Shown: piece after piece, positions 40,701 through 50,854 of the stretch | Layout: every line of letters starts with the position of its first letter | Position numbering within the stretch: the first letter of the stretch is position 1 | Assembly (NCBI GenBank): GCA_013397795.1 | Contig: VZTJ01000112.1 | Coordinates: 652,910-716,909 of the forward strand | Length of the DNA: 64,000 nt | Source: Orthonyx spaldingii | Lineage: Eukaryota; Chordata; Aves; Passeriformes; Orthonychidae | Direction: 5' to 3' | Program-made: the position numbers and the translations under genes | Notes under the pieces: model-generated | Database searches by the model: none | What the model was told of the DNA's origin: nothing | The model's input: the letters and a program-made list of their open reading frames with translations, nothing else

Positions 40701-43700
40701 AAATGCTCAAATGACCTTTTGTTTCTGTTCCCAAGGTCCAAGAGGGAAATTCCATGTGAACTATTAATTCTGCAGGAAACAGGAAAAAAAACCCAACCAA
40801 ACAACACACAAAAAGGCCCACAGCATTTTCTTTTCTTAAACTTTTTTCTCCAGGGCATTTCCAGTGGCCCACTTACTCTGCTTATTGGGAGGTAGCTTGG
40901 GAAGAAGTAATGTTAGTAATGTTCCTCCTTATTTGGAGGAAAGTTTTTTCTGTGTGTCCTATTACCTATATTGGTAATATTCTTCACCTGCTTAGGCCAG
41001 GAAAAGTAGGTGGAACTCTCTAAGCTGAATGTTTTCGTTTCCTCACAGCCCGTTTGGTTTGTTACAGTATTTGCTACCTGTGAAAATGGGACAGGGATAC
41101 ATTTTCAGAGCTCCTACTGACAGATCTTGGGAATTTTTTGTTTGTTTGTTTGTTTTACAGCTGACTATGAGCTCACTCAACTCCAGGAAAGACTGAGAGA
41201 GACAGAAGAAGCTATGGAAAAATTAATCAACAGAGTAGGACCTATGTATGACAGGTGTGTTTCAAATTACAGTGTGTTAAAAAGATTCTACTCTGATTAG
41301 AAATTAACCTTTGTTGCATTATCTATATTAAAACAGCATTTTTATTGCTACTTCAAATTATAGAAATTTGACTTTACATATCACAATTCTTGTTCTGCAG
41401 TTTTTCTCTTTTCAGGATCTATATATAAAATAAATAATTTTTTCAAACTTCATTTTCCTTAAGCAGAAAAGCAACTATCCCTATTTCCCCACTTTGTACA
41501 GTGTGTTATTTAGAAGAAAATGACAGGCATGTGTAAACAGAAGATAAACCATCTACATTTAAAGCACATAAAACAACCAAAGTAATATCCTGAATTCTTC
41601 TTTTCCAGTTCTATGGATTATTTTCCTAAATTGAAATGCTGTTATAATCTGTGTAAATTCCTGTTAGAATAACCATAAAATATTTCTTTAAGGCAGAATT
41701 GTATAATAATCTGGTTATATAATTTAGTTCTACCCTGTAACCAGTAAATTCATGCATTTGCTTCTAAATATAAAAGACAAAGGGTTGTAAAATCAACATT
41801 CAGAATTTTATTATATTTGTTAATGTTTCCTACAAATCTGATATCACCAGTCTACGTTACAAAGAAACACTGGAAACAAGTCTATGTTTCTCATAAGGAA
41901 TAAAAAGAACAGATCAATATGACACTGCATAACTGCAGTGTTTGAAAACTGAAATACCCTAAATATGAAGGTGAGGTTTGCAAAAAACAAGAGCTGCTCT
42001 GGTTGTAAATCATGTTAACTTTGTCTGGATGAGCCAAGGCCTGTTTTAACCCATGCTGTAGGAATTCTGTGCTGGACATGCACGTTTTGTTCATTTATGC
42101 CTCAAACCACGTTCCCTTTGAGTGCAGTTTTGCCCACTCTGTGCTGAGCCCCGTACTGTCTCAGGCAAACGAGGTGCCCAACTTGCCCATGTTCAGGCAG
42201 ATTCCAGTGGGAGAGCCCCTAAACTGCCCTGGTTTTGTTAGTGGAACAGAAGGATCCTGCTTTGACTGCTACTCATCTCTGTTCTGGAGAGCTAACACAA
42301 TGCTCTACACGTACCTCTAAGCTGACAGAAATAGCCTTATGAGCTGCCCAGATATTGTGCTGACTCTCAGGATGTAATTTTTTTTTTTTACTGAGAAAAT
42401 TGGTTTAGGGTCTGATCCAGTATTTGTTCCACTCTGTGTTATTGGCCCAAAGCCTCTATTTAATAGAACTTCCCTTCTTTGTTCAACCAGACTATTTATA
42501 TAGATGGGTCTAAAGGTCTCAGGGGAATAGAGAAACTGAATCTAATGAAGAATTTTGTATGTTGCCTCTTTGAAGAGGAGGGAAAAAGCACCTCTTGATG
42601 GAGCAAATAGCTGTTTTCAAACACTTTGAAGCTTTCTTAATCTACTCATTAATTTCACTAATACTGGATAAATCTATTAAAATAAAATCTATGGTTAGAA
42701 AGTGTAGTTAGATCAGAGTACTGAGCTAGGCTTATTCAATCTGGATATTATTAGATTTGAATAAACAGGAAAGAGTAAAAGAGTAAAAATTACTTGAGCT
42801 TTGTTTATTGATATGCAGTTAAACAGAATTCGTTATAACAGAAGACAGAAATAACTGGTACTAAGTTTAAACTAATCCTGAAAGACCGCAGGTGAGACCA
42901 TGGCAAAGCAACAGCCAGCTGGACAAGGGAAGCTTTAGTAACCAAACCAAAGGTCATATTCTGCATTGTCACAAAACCTGATGTATCACCATAACACACA
43001 GTGCTTGTCACAGTGCTGAGGGCTGAGCTCCTGCCTCAGTGTCCTCTCACTGTACCTCAGGAGCATTCTCCCAGATGAACTGCTTCAGGATTCATCCTGG
43101 CTTTCTCCTGGAGAAGATTCTTAGAATCCAAAGACACTCCAGTCCTGTAAATTTACTTCAGAAACATAGCTTTTGAAATCTGGATGAATTTGAAAATATA
43201 GTTTATTCTCAGAGAATGCTGTACCGCAGAAAGAAATCCTGTTTCGAAGGAATAATGTAACTGTACTGTGTGATTTTATTCTGCTTTCTTTTGTAGCAAG
43301 TGTTAGCAAGTGTACATGTTGTTTTCTTGCTATGGCTTATCCTGATCCATTTCTTTTTCTTTCAAAATCATCTGAGTGAAGTGAGGCTGGAAGACCTCTC
43401 AATATTATTAGCTGAAGTGCTCAGAAGGGATAGCTGCTATTACCCAGTCCTGTGTTGTAGAAAGTAGCAGGCAGAAACTTGGATTTGGTTTTTATTTTAA
43501 AGAGGTTTGAAGACCAACCTCCAAACCAACTGAGACCTCCTTCCAAACCAGCATACCAGTTGGAATTGCTACCCTTCCAGAAATGCAAAACTATCAAAAA
43601 GTACTAGTACAGATACTTTTAATAAGGCCTAGCATGTTGTAGGAAGAATGAGAAGCAAGGTAAAGAAAGTAAGAGGAAGGAAGAACTGCCTGGCCAAGTC

Positions 43701-46700
43701 CTCAACAACATAACCAAACATTTGTATTTCTGGTAGTTAGGTAAGAGGTAGAAATAATGCAGCTCACCTACCTGTTTTTAAACTGTTTATCAGGCTGTCA
43801 ATTGGAAAAACTTTCCTTTTTATTGTAAACTGAGCAAAGGTGATACAGAAGAGTGAGAGACTCCGTGGGGTGCCATTTTTGAGGATGTAGCTGCATTTTA
43901 ATAGTGATGATTTTAAGATGACAAAGCTAAAAAAACACCAGTTAACATGTCTGAGACGCCATTTTAGATTATGGATTTTCCCTGCAGTCATGAGGGCTCT
44001 TTAGGAAATGTTTTAATCTCAGAGTAAGAATAAGAAACCTTTACTCTACCTGTTAGTGAGCACTTCGGGATTCTACGAAGTGTAAGTATTGCCATTATGA
44101 AAAGTAATAGTTTGTGTAGGAGCTACAAACACAGAGAGCAAAAATAATGACCTTTTCTTACACTGTAAACCTTTTGCATCTGTTATCCTCTTAGTATTCC
44201 TAAGTGCATTACATCCTGGTAAATCTCCCATGTGCAGGCAGCCAGATGTCTTAGACACTGCCAGCATCCTACAGCAAGTCTTCCCAGAGGCCTTAAATGA
44301 AGTCAAAATAACACATGGGCTTTAATTTCACCCTCTCTGCAGGGAAATTTGCCTTTTAAGCAATGTCTTTGGAGGAGGAATACTCTGAAATACGGAGCCC
44401 TTGTGTTGCAATAAGACAGTAGTGTTTTCTAATGAGGGTATCCCACATATTAGAAATTTTCCTGTATGAAATGCCACAGTAATGCAGCTGATTGATCCTG
44501 TTATCTGAGCTAGCTTATCTGCCCAATGTGCTAAAGAGCTAGGCCTCTCTGTCTTCATCCAAGTGATATATATTCAAATTGGGTACAGTTTTGTCTGTAA
44601 AAGGAGGATTAGTTTGGCAGTTCTGTCACAGCTTTGGTCAAAGGCTGATGAAACCATTCCTTTTTGTGGGCCTCTTAATTCACATCTCATATTCCACCTC
44701 TGCATAAACCAGGCTTTTGGGAAGATGCTGCCTCACACCTTCAATTGTTTGTGGCACAGATTGCCACCACAGCTTGGCGGAAATCAGCGCAAGCTATGTA
44801 TGGTGTTGGGATATCAGCTTTTCAATGTGAGGAGCTCCTTGGTGGAAATGCAGAGAAGTGATGTTTTGCTATCTGATCTCACAGAAACAGTTTAATCTGG
44901 GTAGGGGCTAATGAAACCAGCTCCTGAGCTAAGTTCAGTCAGAGACACCTGTGTTTGCAGCTGTGCACAAAATCCAGCTGAGGATCAACACTTCCAGCAC
45001 TATCACACCAACCAGCAGTAGGGTGCTAATCTTGGCTTTAAACCTGTGTGACTTTGCTGCCTTTACTGGTGCAGCCATCATGTCACCATCATTCCCATAG
45101 ATGCAGAGTGGCACAAAGTAGCTCTTGGAGTGCTGCTCCAGTCCCAGCAGTTGGTAAGAGGAAAACCTGAAGATGGGCATTGCAAGTTTATTACAATTCA
45201 GGTAACTAAAATGAGGTTTACATAGATACTAAACACCTAGAGCCAAAATCTGTTTCTAGCTCCTCTCTTCCCATCTCATCCCTACAATTCACTGAGCAGC
45301 CTACTCAGTGTATCTGCTCTTGGAGATTATCTGTGTCTGCTCTCCAGACCAGAGATGATCTGTCTGACCTCACATACCACCTACAGTTCAGCTTTCTGTG
45401 CATGCCAAGGGCCACCCTCTCCAGGTAACTGGGGGCAACAGGTCCTGACTGAAACACAGATCCAAAAGAGTGCTAGAGGAGTGATGTGAACTGGCATTAC
45501 TGCTCAAGAACAACTTAAACCTCAAGGTCTCACAATTTTTAAATCAAGATGAAACAAGCACCATTGGTCAGAACCATTTTCACCCCTGGTGGCAGCCAGT
45601 GTCCTTTTTATTCTGATGTACAGAGTGAGCAGACTGCAGAGCACCCCACTCCAAATACTGGTTTTTTGTCCATAAGGTTTTTAGGAGCCTTTTTTCTTTT
45701 CAGAGAAAAGAATGTGTAATGACTACATGATCTTATCTGTTAGAAGCATTTTTGTTACAGCAGTAATTGTATTGCCTAAGCAGTAATAATGACTAGATTC
45801 AGCAGTGTAGAACCAGTCAACAGTTTGCTTTCAATCTGATAAAAATCTCAGTCCTCTCCCACTCTCCCTCTAATTCTAAAGGGCAAGTTACATTTAAATG
45901 TAACATCTTTCCATTTTAAAATCTTCCTTCCTGTTTCTCCCCAGCAGGCTGCACTGTTGACTCTATTGTGATAGGATGATCTGTTCAACTTGCAGATTTA
46001 ATGGTCATAATGAGAGATCATTAGAGTCTTGAGACTAATGACTGTGAGAAATTTTGATCAGCCCCATAAGCTACAAATGCAGGTCAGGTTCAGAATTATA
46101 TTTCCTTATAATACTTCGTACAAGGCACTGCACCCTAATTCTTACCTAACACACTTTTAAAGGCAAGACATTTCCGTAGTGTCTTTTGTGCCATAACTCT
46201 TTTGTGTGTGTCACTTTCATCTTGCTCTCACATCAGCTTTACCTGCCTTCATCTCTTTAAGTTTGCAAACTTTTTGGATAAAGGGATAAACGATACCCAG
46301 CTGAAGTGCAGAGCACATGCAGATGTTGAGGCGGAATCATACTCCTTAATAGGTTTCTTCAGACTGTGCTGCTGGCATGGACCAAACAGTTGGGTTCAAA
46401 CTCTTTTCATCGTTTGCAATAACAGTGGACTAAATTCTGGTGTCTAATATTTTCTAGCAGGACTCAAAATGTTACAACAGACCAGGAAAAAATGTTACTT
46501 CAGCAACTCAGAGAAATTACTAGAGTTATGAAAGAAGGAAAATTTATAGATGACATCTCTCCTGAGAAGGAAGCTGAGGAAGCTCCGTACATGGCAGACT
46601 GGGAAGGTAAGCCTTTCTTACCATTACCCTTATGAGAAAAATTGAATAAGGATTACTCACAGTCCCAGATACTTTCAAAGTTTGGGTTAACTTTATCCTT

Positions 46701-48209
46701 CCTTTCCTTTCAGTATTCAAAACTTTGCAAGAGGTTATTTGTTTGGGTTTTTTTCCCAATCATAATAGGAAAAAAAAAATAGATTTTGAGGTATCCAGCA
46801 TTTCTTTTAGTGTAAACACTGCACTATCTGCTGCCCGAAGTGGCATATGAATATTCACATATGCTCCATCTGCTGCTGGGGCTTGGCTGCTCTAGGTTTA
46901 TATCTTTCCCTTTCTTTGCTGGGCTGGATTTCATGACAATCATAAAACTGTTGGAAAACAGAATCAGTGTGTTTTAGATAACCCACAGTTTTTAATTTTG
47001 ATTAGTCATTCTTCATTTGCTCCAATGTTGTAAAAGTCAACTCTGGGAAGTCTGTCTTTTAAAAATTTCTTATTTTAATGTCCTTTCCATTCCTTGCTGT
47101 TTACTTGCTACATAAATGTGTTTTCAAGATACCTTAGTTGAGCTGCTCACTATCATAATTTTAAATGCAGACTTAATTTTTTTGCTTTTTAAAAAGCTTT
47201 TAAAAATGATCCAAAACATAAAGCATAAACAGTGGCCTTGAGCTCTGTTCATAAAGTCAAGTTTATGATGTTATTTCTAAAATGAAATGCACAAAGTCAT
47301 TGATGTATCTAGTTTTTTCAACTTTCTAAGTAATGCTGTTTATAGCAAGTGTTCAAACCATGGATCAGTCAATCTGTAAACAAGAAAAAAAAAATGATCC
47401 GTTTAAAGATTTAAGACACACCATTTTTACCTGTTAGCCTCCATAGCTTCCAGCAAAGGTCAGTTTTCACTCCTGAAAGTCAGGGTTAATATCCTGGCTC
47501 CATAAAAATAAGTGGAGTTTTTTCATCATTTCCCAAGAAGACATGCTTTGCACATTCTTGCTGTGGATTTAATACTGTGATGTGTACATAGCATTAAAGA
47601 GCTGACACTTACACTGGACAGAAAAAACAACTGCCCTGGCCAATTTTGCATCCACCACTGAAGTAAGGATGACTTTTAAATGCTGGTAATACTGCAAGCT
47701 GCATATCCCTTTATTCCTAAGGTTATCCAGAAGAGACCTATCCTGTCTACGATAATTCCGATTGCTTCAAGCGCAAACAGGACACAATCCTTGTAGACTA
47801 CCCTGACCTGAGCCAGCCCTCTCCAGAAGAGCTGGCAGAAAGAATGGAGAGCATGGAAGACGAGGAGTATCCTTATGATGAAACTCTGCTAAGTGATGTC
47901 ACCACGGGAATGGGTGGTCAGGATTTAATGCAGAAAAAGGATGAGGTATCCACCAGTGAGGAGAAGAGTGACCTTCCTCCCAGCCAGAGCTCTGGGGAGT
48001 GCTGCTGTTGCTGCGATGATGATCCTGCTGTCATAGCAGAGAACACTGGATTCCACTCTGAGAGCTGCAGTGAAGTAGAAGAGACAAGCCAAGAGGACCT
48101 GTCTGTGGAGTCAGAAAATGAAAATGCAGCTCTGGAAAAGCAAAAAGTCAGTGATTCAGAGGAGACAGGCACACTGAGAAAGCGCAACACCAAAGTACTT
48201 GATGGATAG
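28495..48209 (+). CDS. RIC3: RIC3 acetylcholine receptor chaperone, spliced gene of six coding exons
   Basis: RIC3 resides in the ER membrane and promotes folding, assembly and surface delivery of nicotinic acetylcholine receptors, notably alpha7, and of 5-HT3 receptors (known for the family). Six exons joined at GT..AG sites keep one frame: 28495-28624, 37157-37380, 38937-39015, 41161-41254, 46458-46606, 47722-48209, stop TAG at 48207. The product is about 387 aa; I recall the human protein as about 369. In order it shows a hydrophobic N-terminus (about residues 8-24), a Gly-rich linker (81-95), a transmembrane helix (about 98-117), a coiled coil (about 146-170), the conserved ITRVMKEGKFID and EAEEAPYM blocks, and an acidic tail with five consecutive Cys and a terminal LRKRN motif. 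The start codon has G at -3 and G at +4. No frameshift or internal stop was seen. Identification rests on recognised family motifs, not on a search. Confidence 0.95.
31271..31370 (-). mobile_element. CR1 fragment (minus strand) in RIC3 intron 1
   Basis: The stretch tctccagacccttcaccgtg, then ttctttggacactctaatag and cctaaaactgaactggta, matches the reversed internal CR1 region (ctctggacac ... caaaactgaacacagta). It is an isolated fragment with approximate borders. Confidence 0.7.
32395..33853 (+). mobile_element. Long LTR of ERVL-like endogenous retrovirus in RIC3 intron 1
   Basis: It begins TGTCGTGGGTTTGCCCAGGA, as avian ERVL-type LTRs do as I recall them. It ends after an AATAAA at 33787-33792, a T-rich stretch and a terminal ccttatctgacagca. 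The size of about 1.46 kb fits such LTRs. It lies in the same orientation as RIC3, so its poly(A) signal is in the sense direction of the gene. I could not find a convincing target duplication, so the exact 3' edge is uncertain. No gag, pol or env is adjacent, so it is probably a solo LTR. Confidence 0.65.
33787..33792 (+). terminator. AATAAA poly(A) signal in the intronic LTR
   Basis: A canonical AATAAA followed by a T-rich stretch lies near the 3' end of the LTR. It is in the sense direction of RIC3 intron 1, so premature polyadenylation is possible in principle; whether it is used is unknown. Confidence 0.4.
36899..36928 (+). repeat. Perfect inverted repeat (12-bp arms, 6-base loop)
   Basis: ATTTTACTCCTA, loop attgca, TAGGAGTAAAAT. 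A third partial copy of the right arm (taggagtaaat) follows at 36935. It lies 228 bp upstream of RIC3 exon 2. Confidence 0.85.
37157..37380 (+). CDS. RIC3: RIC3 coding exon 2 (linker and transmembrane helix)
   Basis: The acceptor is tttgcag|GG and the donor AAG|gtaaga. The exon is 224 nt and completes Gly44 through Lys118. It begins with the conserved KLSRFPPRM block, continues with a His/Pro-rich stretch, then HLTEAVAKAKA and a Gly/Ser/Thr-rich linker. It ends with the most conserved part of the family, GQIIPIYGFGIFLYILYILF, the second hydrophobic segment. Exons 1 and 2 together are 354 nt, so this donor is in phase 0. Confidence 0.95.
37381..38936 (+). other. RIC3: RIC3 intron 2
   Basis: This 1.56-kb intron (gtaaga...ttttcag) contains an A-rich simple repeat at about 37420-37446 that turns into GAAA units, and a CR1 copy at 38163-38608. 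Nothing else was recognised. Confidence 0.88.
38163..38608 (+). mobile_element. CR1 LINE fragment (plus strand) in RIC3 intron 2
   Basis: Motifs include gctgagggagctgggagtgt, ggagaaaggaggaggctcag, caagaggaaatggcctcaag and cttcactaaaagggttgtca. The end, gattctggag, corresponds to the CR1 tail. It lies between exons 2 and 3, about 330 bp before exon 3. Confidence 0.88.
38937..39015 (+). CDS. RIC3: RIC3 coding exon 3
   Basis: This is a 79-nt exon with acceptor ttttcag|CT and donor ATCA|gtgagt. It encodes residues 119-144 and the first base of Thr145. The sequence after the membrane helix is basic and Ser/Thr/Pro-rich, from LASKGRTT to GNMKRKI. The matching mammalian exon carries a similar PGN..RKI ending. 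It lies about 330 bp downstream of a CR1 copy in intron 2. Confidence 0.9.
39016..41160 (+). other. RIC3: RIC3 intron 3
   Basis: This 2.1-kb intron (gtgagt...ttttacag) has no recognisable repeat except the TTTG microsatellite at its 3' end. Open frames at 40152-40457 and around are short and without motifs. Confidence 0.88.
41134..41157 (+). repeat. TTTG microsatellite forming the exon 4 polypyrimidine tract
   Basis: TTTTTTG followed by TTTG units runs to within three bases of the exon 4 acceptor. Length changes here would alter the tract directly upstream of the splice site. Confidence 0.8.
41161..41254 (+). CDS. RIC3: RIC3 coding exon 4 (coiled coil)
   Basis: This 94-nt exon has acceptor ttttacag|CT and donor GACAG|gtgtgt. 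It encodes residues 145-175 and two bases of the next codon. The peptide YELTQLQERLRETEEAMEKL has heptad-like Leu/Met spacing and is the cytoplasmic coiled coil of RIC3, followed by INRVGP. The polypyrimidine tract of its acceptor is a TTTG tetranucleotide repeat. Confidence 0.93.
41255..46457 (+). other. RIC3: RIC3 intron 4 (5.2 kb)
   Basis: The intron starts gtgtgt and ends at a double AG. No clear transposable element was recognised. It holds an antisense 81-codon open frame at 44935-45180, listed separately. Confidence 0.85.
44935..45180 (-). other. Unrecognised antisense ORF with one predicted membrane helix
   Basis: The 81-codon frame starts MPIFRFSSYQLLGLEQHS. It has a basic stretch (about residues 40-50), then a strongly hydrophobic segment from STLLLVGVIVLEVLILSWIL (about residues 52-72), and ends shortly after. 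This is the layout of a type II or tail-anchored protein. I do not recognise the family. There is no visible promoter, poly(A) signal or splice partner, and the ORF lies wholly within a RIC3 intron. A chance ORF, a retroposed fragment or a decayed viral or cellular gene are all possible. Confidence 0.2.
46458..46606 (+). CDS. RIC3: RIC3 coding exon 5, NAGNAG acceptor
   Basis: The acceptor reads ttctagcag|gactc, so two AGs lie 3 bases apart. Using the first (exon from 46458) adds one Ser and gives DSRTQNV, which aligns without a gap with the mammalian ESRAQTV segment as I recall it. Using the second (exon from 46461) gives DRTQNV. Both keep the frame. The exon encodes REITRVMKEGKFID and SPEKEAEEAPYM, among the best conserved cytoplasmic motifs of the family. 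The donor is GAAG|gtaagc. Confidence 0.92.
46607..47721 (+). other. RIC3: RIC3 intron 5
   Basis: This 1.1-kb intron (gtaagc...ttcctaag) is AT-rich, with A-runs near 46770 and 47384. No repeat family was recognised. Confidence 0.88.
47722..48209 (+). CDS. RIC3: RIC3 terminal coding exon 6
   Basis: The acceptor is ttcctaag|GT; the exon runs in one frame to TAG at 48207-48209. It begins GYPEETYPVYDNSDC and continues with QDTILVDYPDL, both RIC3 hallmarks, then an acidic, Ser/Glu-rich and probably disordered tail. That tail carries five consecutive Cys before DDDPAVIAENTGF, and the protein ends with TLRKRN near the C-terminus. The DPAV.AEN.GF block is shared with mammals. The tail is longer and more acidic than the human one as I remember it. 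Confidence 0.94.
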
Positions 48210-49110
48210 GGAGAACAGGGGATGCTATGCAGATGGTAGAGGTCATAAACTGTCATTCATGTGGTTTTTGTTCCCAATGAAGACTTCTCTGTGTTCGTCC
48301 CCTTGTATAAATTGCATTCTCATGGTACCAGTCACATCATCTGCCTGAACTGGAAGCCAATGCCCTCTTTCATGCACTCGTCATGGGTTACCATGATGTT
48401 GCCAACAGTGCTTTGTCCTTCATTTTTGAAGCCTTGTATTTTGGAGCAGATATTTGTGACTCGTTCCTTTTAAATTCCGAAGGAGCCATCACTGGTTTTG
48501 CCCTTTGTCATCCCAGAGTTAACCAAATGTCTCTTCTGACTTTTTCAAAAACATCTGTGTGCTACCAATTAGGAGAGTTAATTAAATCCTATATATACAT
48601 GAGTTTACTGGGATGCTGAAGGACAAAATATACCTTCTTTCTCTTAGCCGAATGTTAACTGGTCAGCAGAGCAGATCATAGTCACACACGTGACTCTCTC
48701 AACGCTATCACTGCTCTCTACGCTTGAGAAACTGCTGTCACTACAATCCACAAAACTCATTTGCTACCCCACAGTCCCTTTCCCAGTTATTCTGTGTTGT
48801 TGGAATGGTAGCCTAATCCACGTTGTGTTACTTGTGTGAACAAGACTGAAGCTCTATGAGTTGTGCTTTAACTTTGCCTTAGCTGTGGTGAAATTCCCAG
48901 ATGATTGCAGGAAGTGGACCACAATTTGTGAGAGCACTAAAAATATCCCTAGAGATTAAAACCAAAAAAGCAGTGTTAAGGTTTGTCTATAAAGAAGAGA
49001 ACAGCATGAGGCTGAAGGTGGGAGGTAGGCTTTTCCTTCTTTCTGGAAGCCTGTGGGCTTTTTATGCTCTTGGAATGTTGTTGCCACCATCTTGTTGAGG
49101 CAGCCCCAGG
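48210..49110 (+). other. RIC3: Probable RIC3 3' UTR and flank
   Basis: Sequence after the stop codon is non-repetitive and of medium GC. Two ATTAAA words, at 48581-48586 and 48954, are possible poly(A) signals; no AATAAA occurs before 50630. The transcript end therefore cannot be fixed. Confidence 0.5.
48581..48586 (+). terminator. RIC3: Possible RIC3 poly(A) signal ATTAAA
   Basis: This is the first common poly(A) signal variant after the RIC3 stop codon, 372 bases downstream. It is weak evidence on its own; a longer 3' UTR is equally possible. Confidence 0.25.
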
Positions 49111-49316
49111 TATGGAATGAGGTGGGAGGCGGTCCCTGTACCCAAGGGACAGCCCTTCTCCTACAAGCAGCACAGCAGGTGGGATGGGACCCTGGAAAGG
49201 GTCCCTCAGCCCCCATCACCCTCCTCCTCCCATTTCTGGGCATTTTTCAGGCCACAGTCCCACCATAACCTGATGTGTTGGGCCACACTCCATAGCCCAG
49301 TCACTGCGGCTCCTTT

Positions 49317-49357
49317 GTGATGTCACCAGTCCCCTGAGTGCTCCGGCACTATAGAAG
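49317..49357 (+). promoter_or_regulatory. CRE-like and TATA-like pair upstream of the 49396 ORF
   Basis: GTGATGTCAC at 49317 is one change from the cAMP-response palindrome TGACGTCA core. TATAGAAG at 49350 lies 30-some bases further on. The compact order looks like a short germline-type promoter, but activity is unproven. Confidence 0.3.
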
Positions 49358-49395
49358 CAGGGCCCTCTGCAGCTGCCCCCTCCCACCCAGCTCCG

Positions 49396-49902
49396 ATGAA
49401 TGCCAGGAAGGAAGAGAAGCTGGAGCAGCGAGGCGGATGGCAGCCCACCTTTGTAAGGCACAGCAGCAGGGCCCCTTCCAGTGATGGCGAAGAGGAAGGC
49501 ATGTGCCAGGAGGAGGCAGTGGAAGAGGAGGAACAAAATCACCCCTTTGCCATGAGTGCCACCAGCCTCAGTGCCCTGGTCAGGGCCATGGAGAGCTTGG
49601 CTCTGTGCCCTCCAGGGAACGGTGTGCAGCCCAGGGACATCGGCCTGCCAGGGAGCAGTGAGCTGGGTGGGACAGCACAGAGACACGTCCGGCAGTGGCC
49701 AAGGAGGGAGTCACTTTCCCTGGGCCTGAAAAAGGGCCATCATCAGTGCAGGAGGAGGAGGAGGAGAAGGGAAAGGAGGAGAAGAAGGAGCATCAGCCCT
49801 TGCACCGTGAGAGCCATTGCCAACATGCAGGGGACGACATCCAGCACATGGCTCCAGGAATTCTGGCGGCTCAAAATCCGCACCTGCCTGACTGAAAAAT
49901 AA
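49396..49902 (+). CDS. Unrecognised 168-codon ORF with its own TATA-like box; possibly a frameshifted pseudogene
   Basis: This is the longest single-exon open frame in the window apart from 28353-28868 (which is antisense to the CpG island). It begins MNARKEEKLEQRGGWQP, has an acidic stretch (residues 28-47) and a block rich in Arg (about residues 119-131). Upstream are a CRE-like GTGATGTCAC at 49317-49326 and TATAGAAG at 49350, only 46 bases before the ATG. In another frame 49740-49803 encodes a second acidic block resembling the first, which suggests that the original frame shifted and the Arg run is out of frame. I do not recognise the family; a member of a bird-specific multicopy gene or repeat is a guess. 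Confidence 0.3.
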   Translation: MNARKEEKLEQRGGWQPTFVRHSSRAPSSDGEEEGMCQEEAVEEEEQNHPFAMSATSLSALVRAMESLALCPPGNGVQPRDIGLPGSSELGGTAQRHVRQWPRRESLSLGLKKGHHQCRRRRRRRERRRRRSISPCTVRAIANMQGTTSSTWLQEFWRLKIRTCLTEK

Positions 49903-49910
49903 GCAACAAG

Positions 49911-50854
49911 ACAAGGAAGAAAATGCTGTCATCCTCCTTATTTGGTACTTTGGCAACAGCATCTGTGCTCCTGTGACCCCTTCAGTATGAGGTGTTTTTG
50001 GAAACTTCCTGGTTGCATGCTCACATCCTGCTTTGCTGGTGCCACCTTACATCCTGGGGGTTTTTAGGCTATAACATCAACAATTTGAGACTAGTTTTCT
50101 TAACAGGGTAAAATTATCATAATGAAAGCATGGAGCCCTAGGAATTTTTTCTTTCCAAATATGCTTGGTAATGTTATGGAATCCCAGCCTCCACCTGGGG
50201 CCTGTCCTGCTGGCTCACCCTTTCCATCTCCCAGCATCAACAATTATTTTGTTGATTGCCATGCATGATATGAGCCCTTCCTTCCCATTCCCTACCCCCA
50301 CACTTCCTGAAGCTTCTCTGCTCTGAGCCACAGGGAAAGGATATGAATTGACTTGGCTTCCACCAAGCTACTGCGCTGAGGTGACAGTTGTCCCCAAGAG
50401 GGCCACTGAGGTTCCTGGGGTCTGGAAGTGGGGTTTCTTCAGTATGAGGACAACAACATTCCCTGATGGATGAGTGAAGTCAGCCTTGCATAAAGAATAG
50501 TAGTAGACCAAGTCAAGAATGTAGGAAGCTGTTTCTTTGGAGAAGCAGCAGATGGCCAGGAAGAAGTGCTGGCCTTCACATGGAGGTCCTTTCTAGCTGC
50601 TTCATAAGAAGTTTTTTTCAATGTTGAGAAATAAATTTTAAAAAAACCAAACCAATAAACCAAAAGAACAACAAAAATTCTTTCTTCCTCTCTGTTTTGG
50701 GATTTTGTGAGTGTGTATGGATTTCTCTGTCCCCTCTTGGTCTCCACAGGCCAGGAAATATACTGAATCATGGGATCTGGGCCCAGCCTGGAGATGGTGA
50801 GGCATCAGGGCCCACAGCACACAAGGGCAGGCTGAGGGAGCTGCCTCTGGTCAT
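49911..50854. other. Gene-free 3' flank
   Basis: No gene was recognised. An AATAAA at 50630-50635 followed by A-rich sequence may be the poly(A) end of a transcript or of a retroposed piece. Confidence 0.4.
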
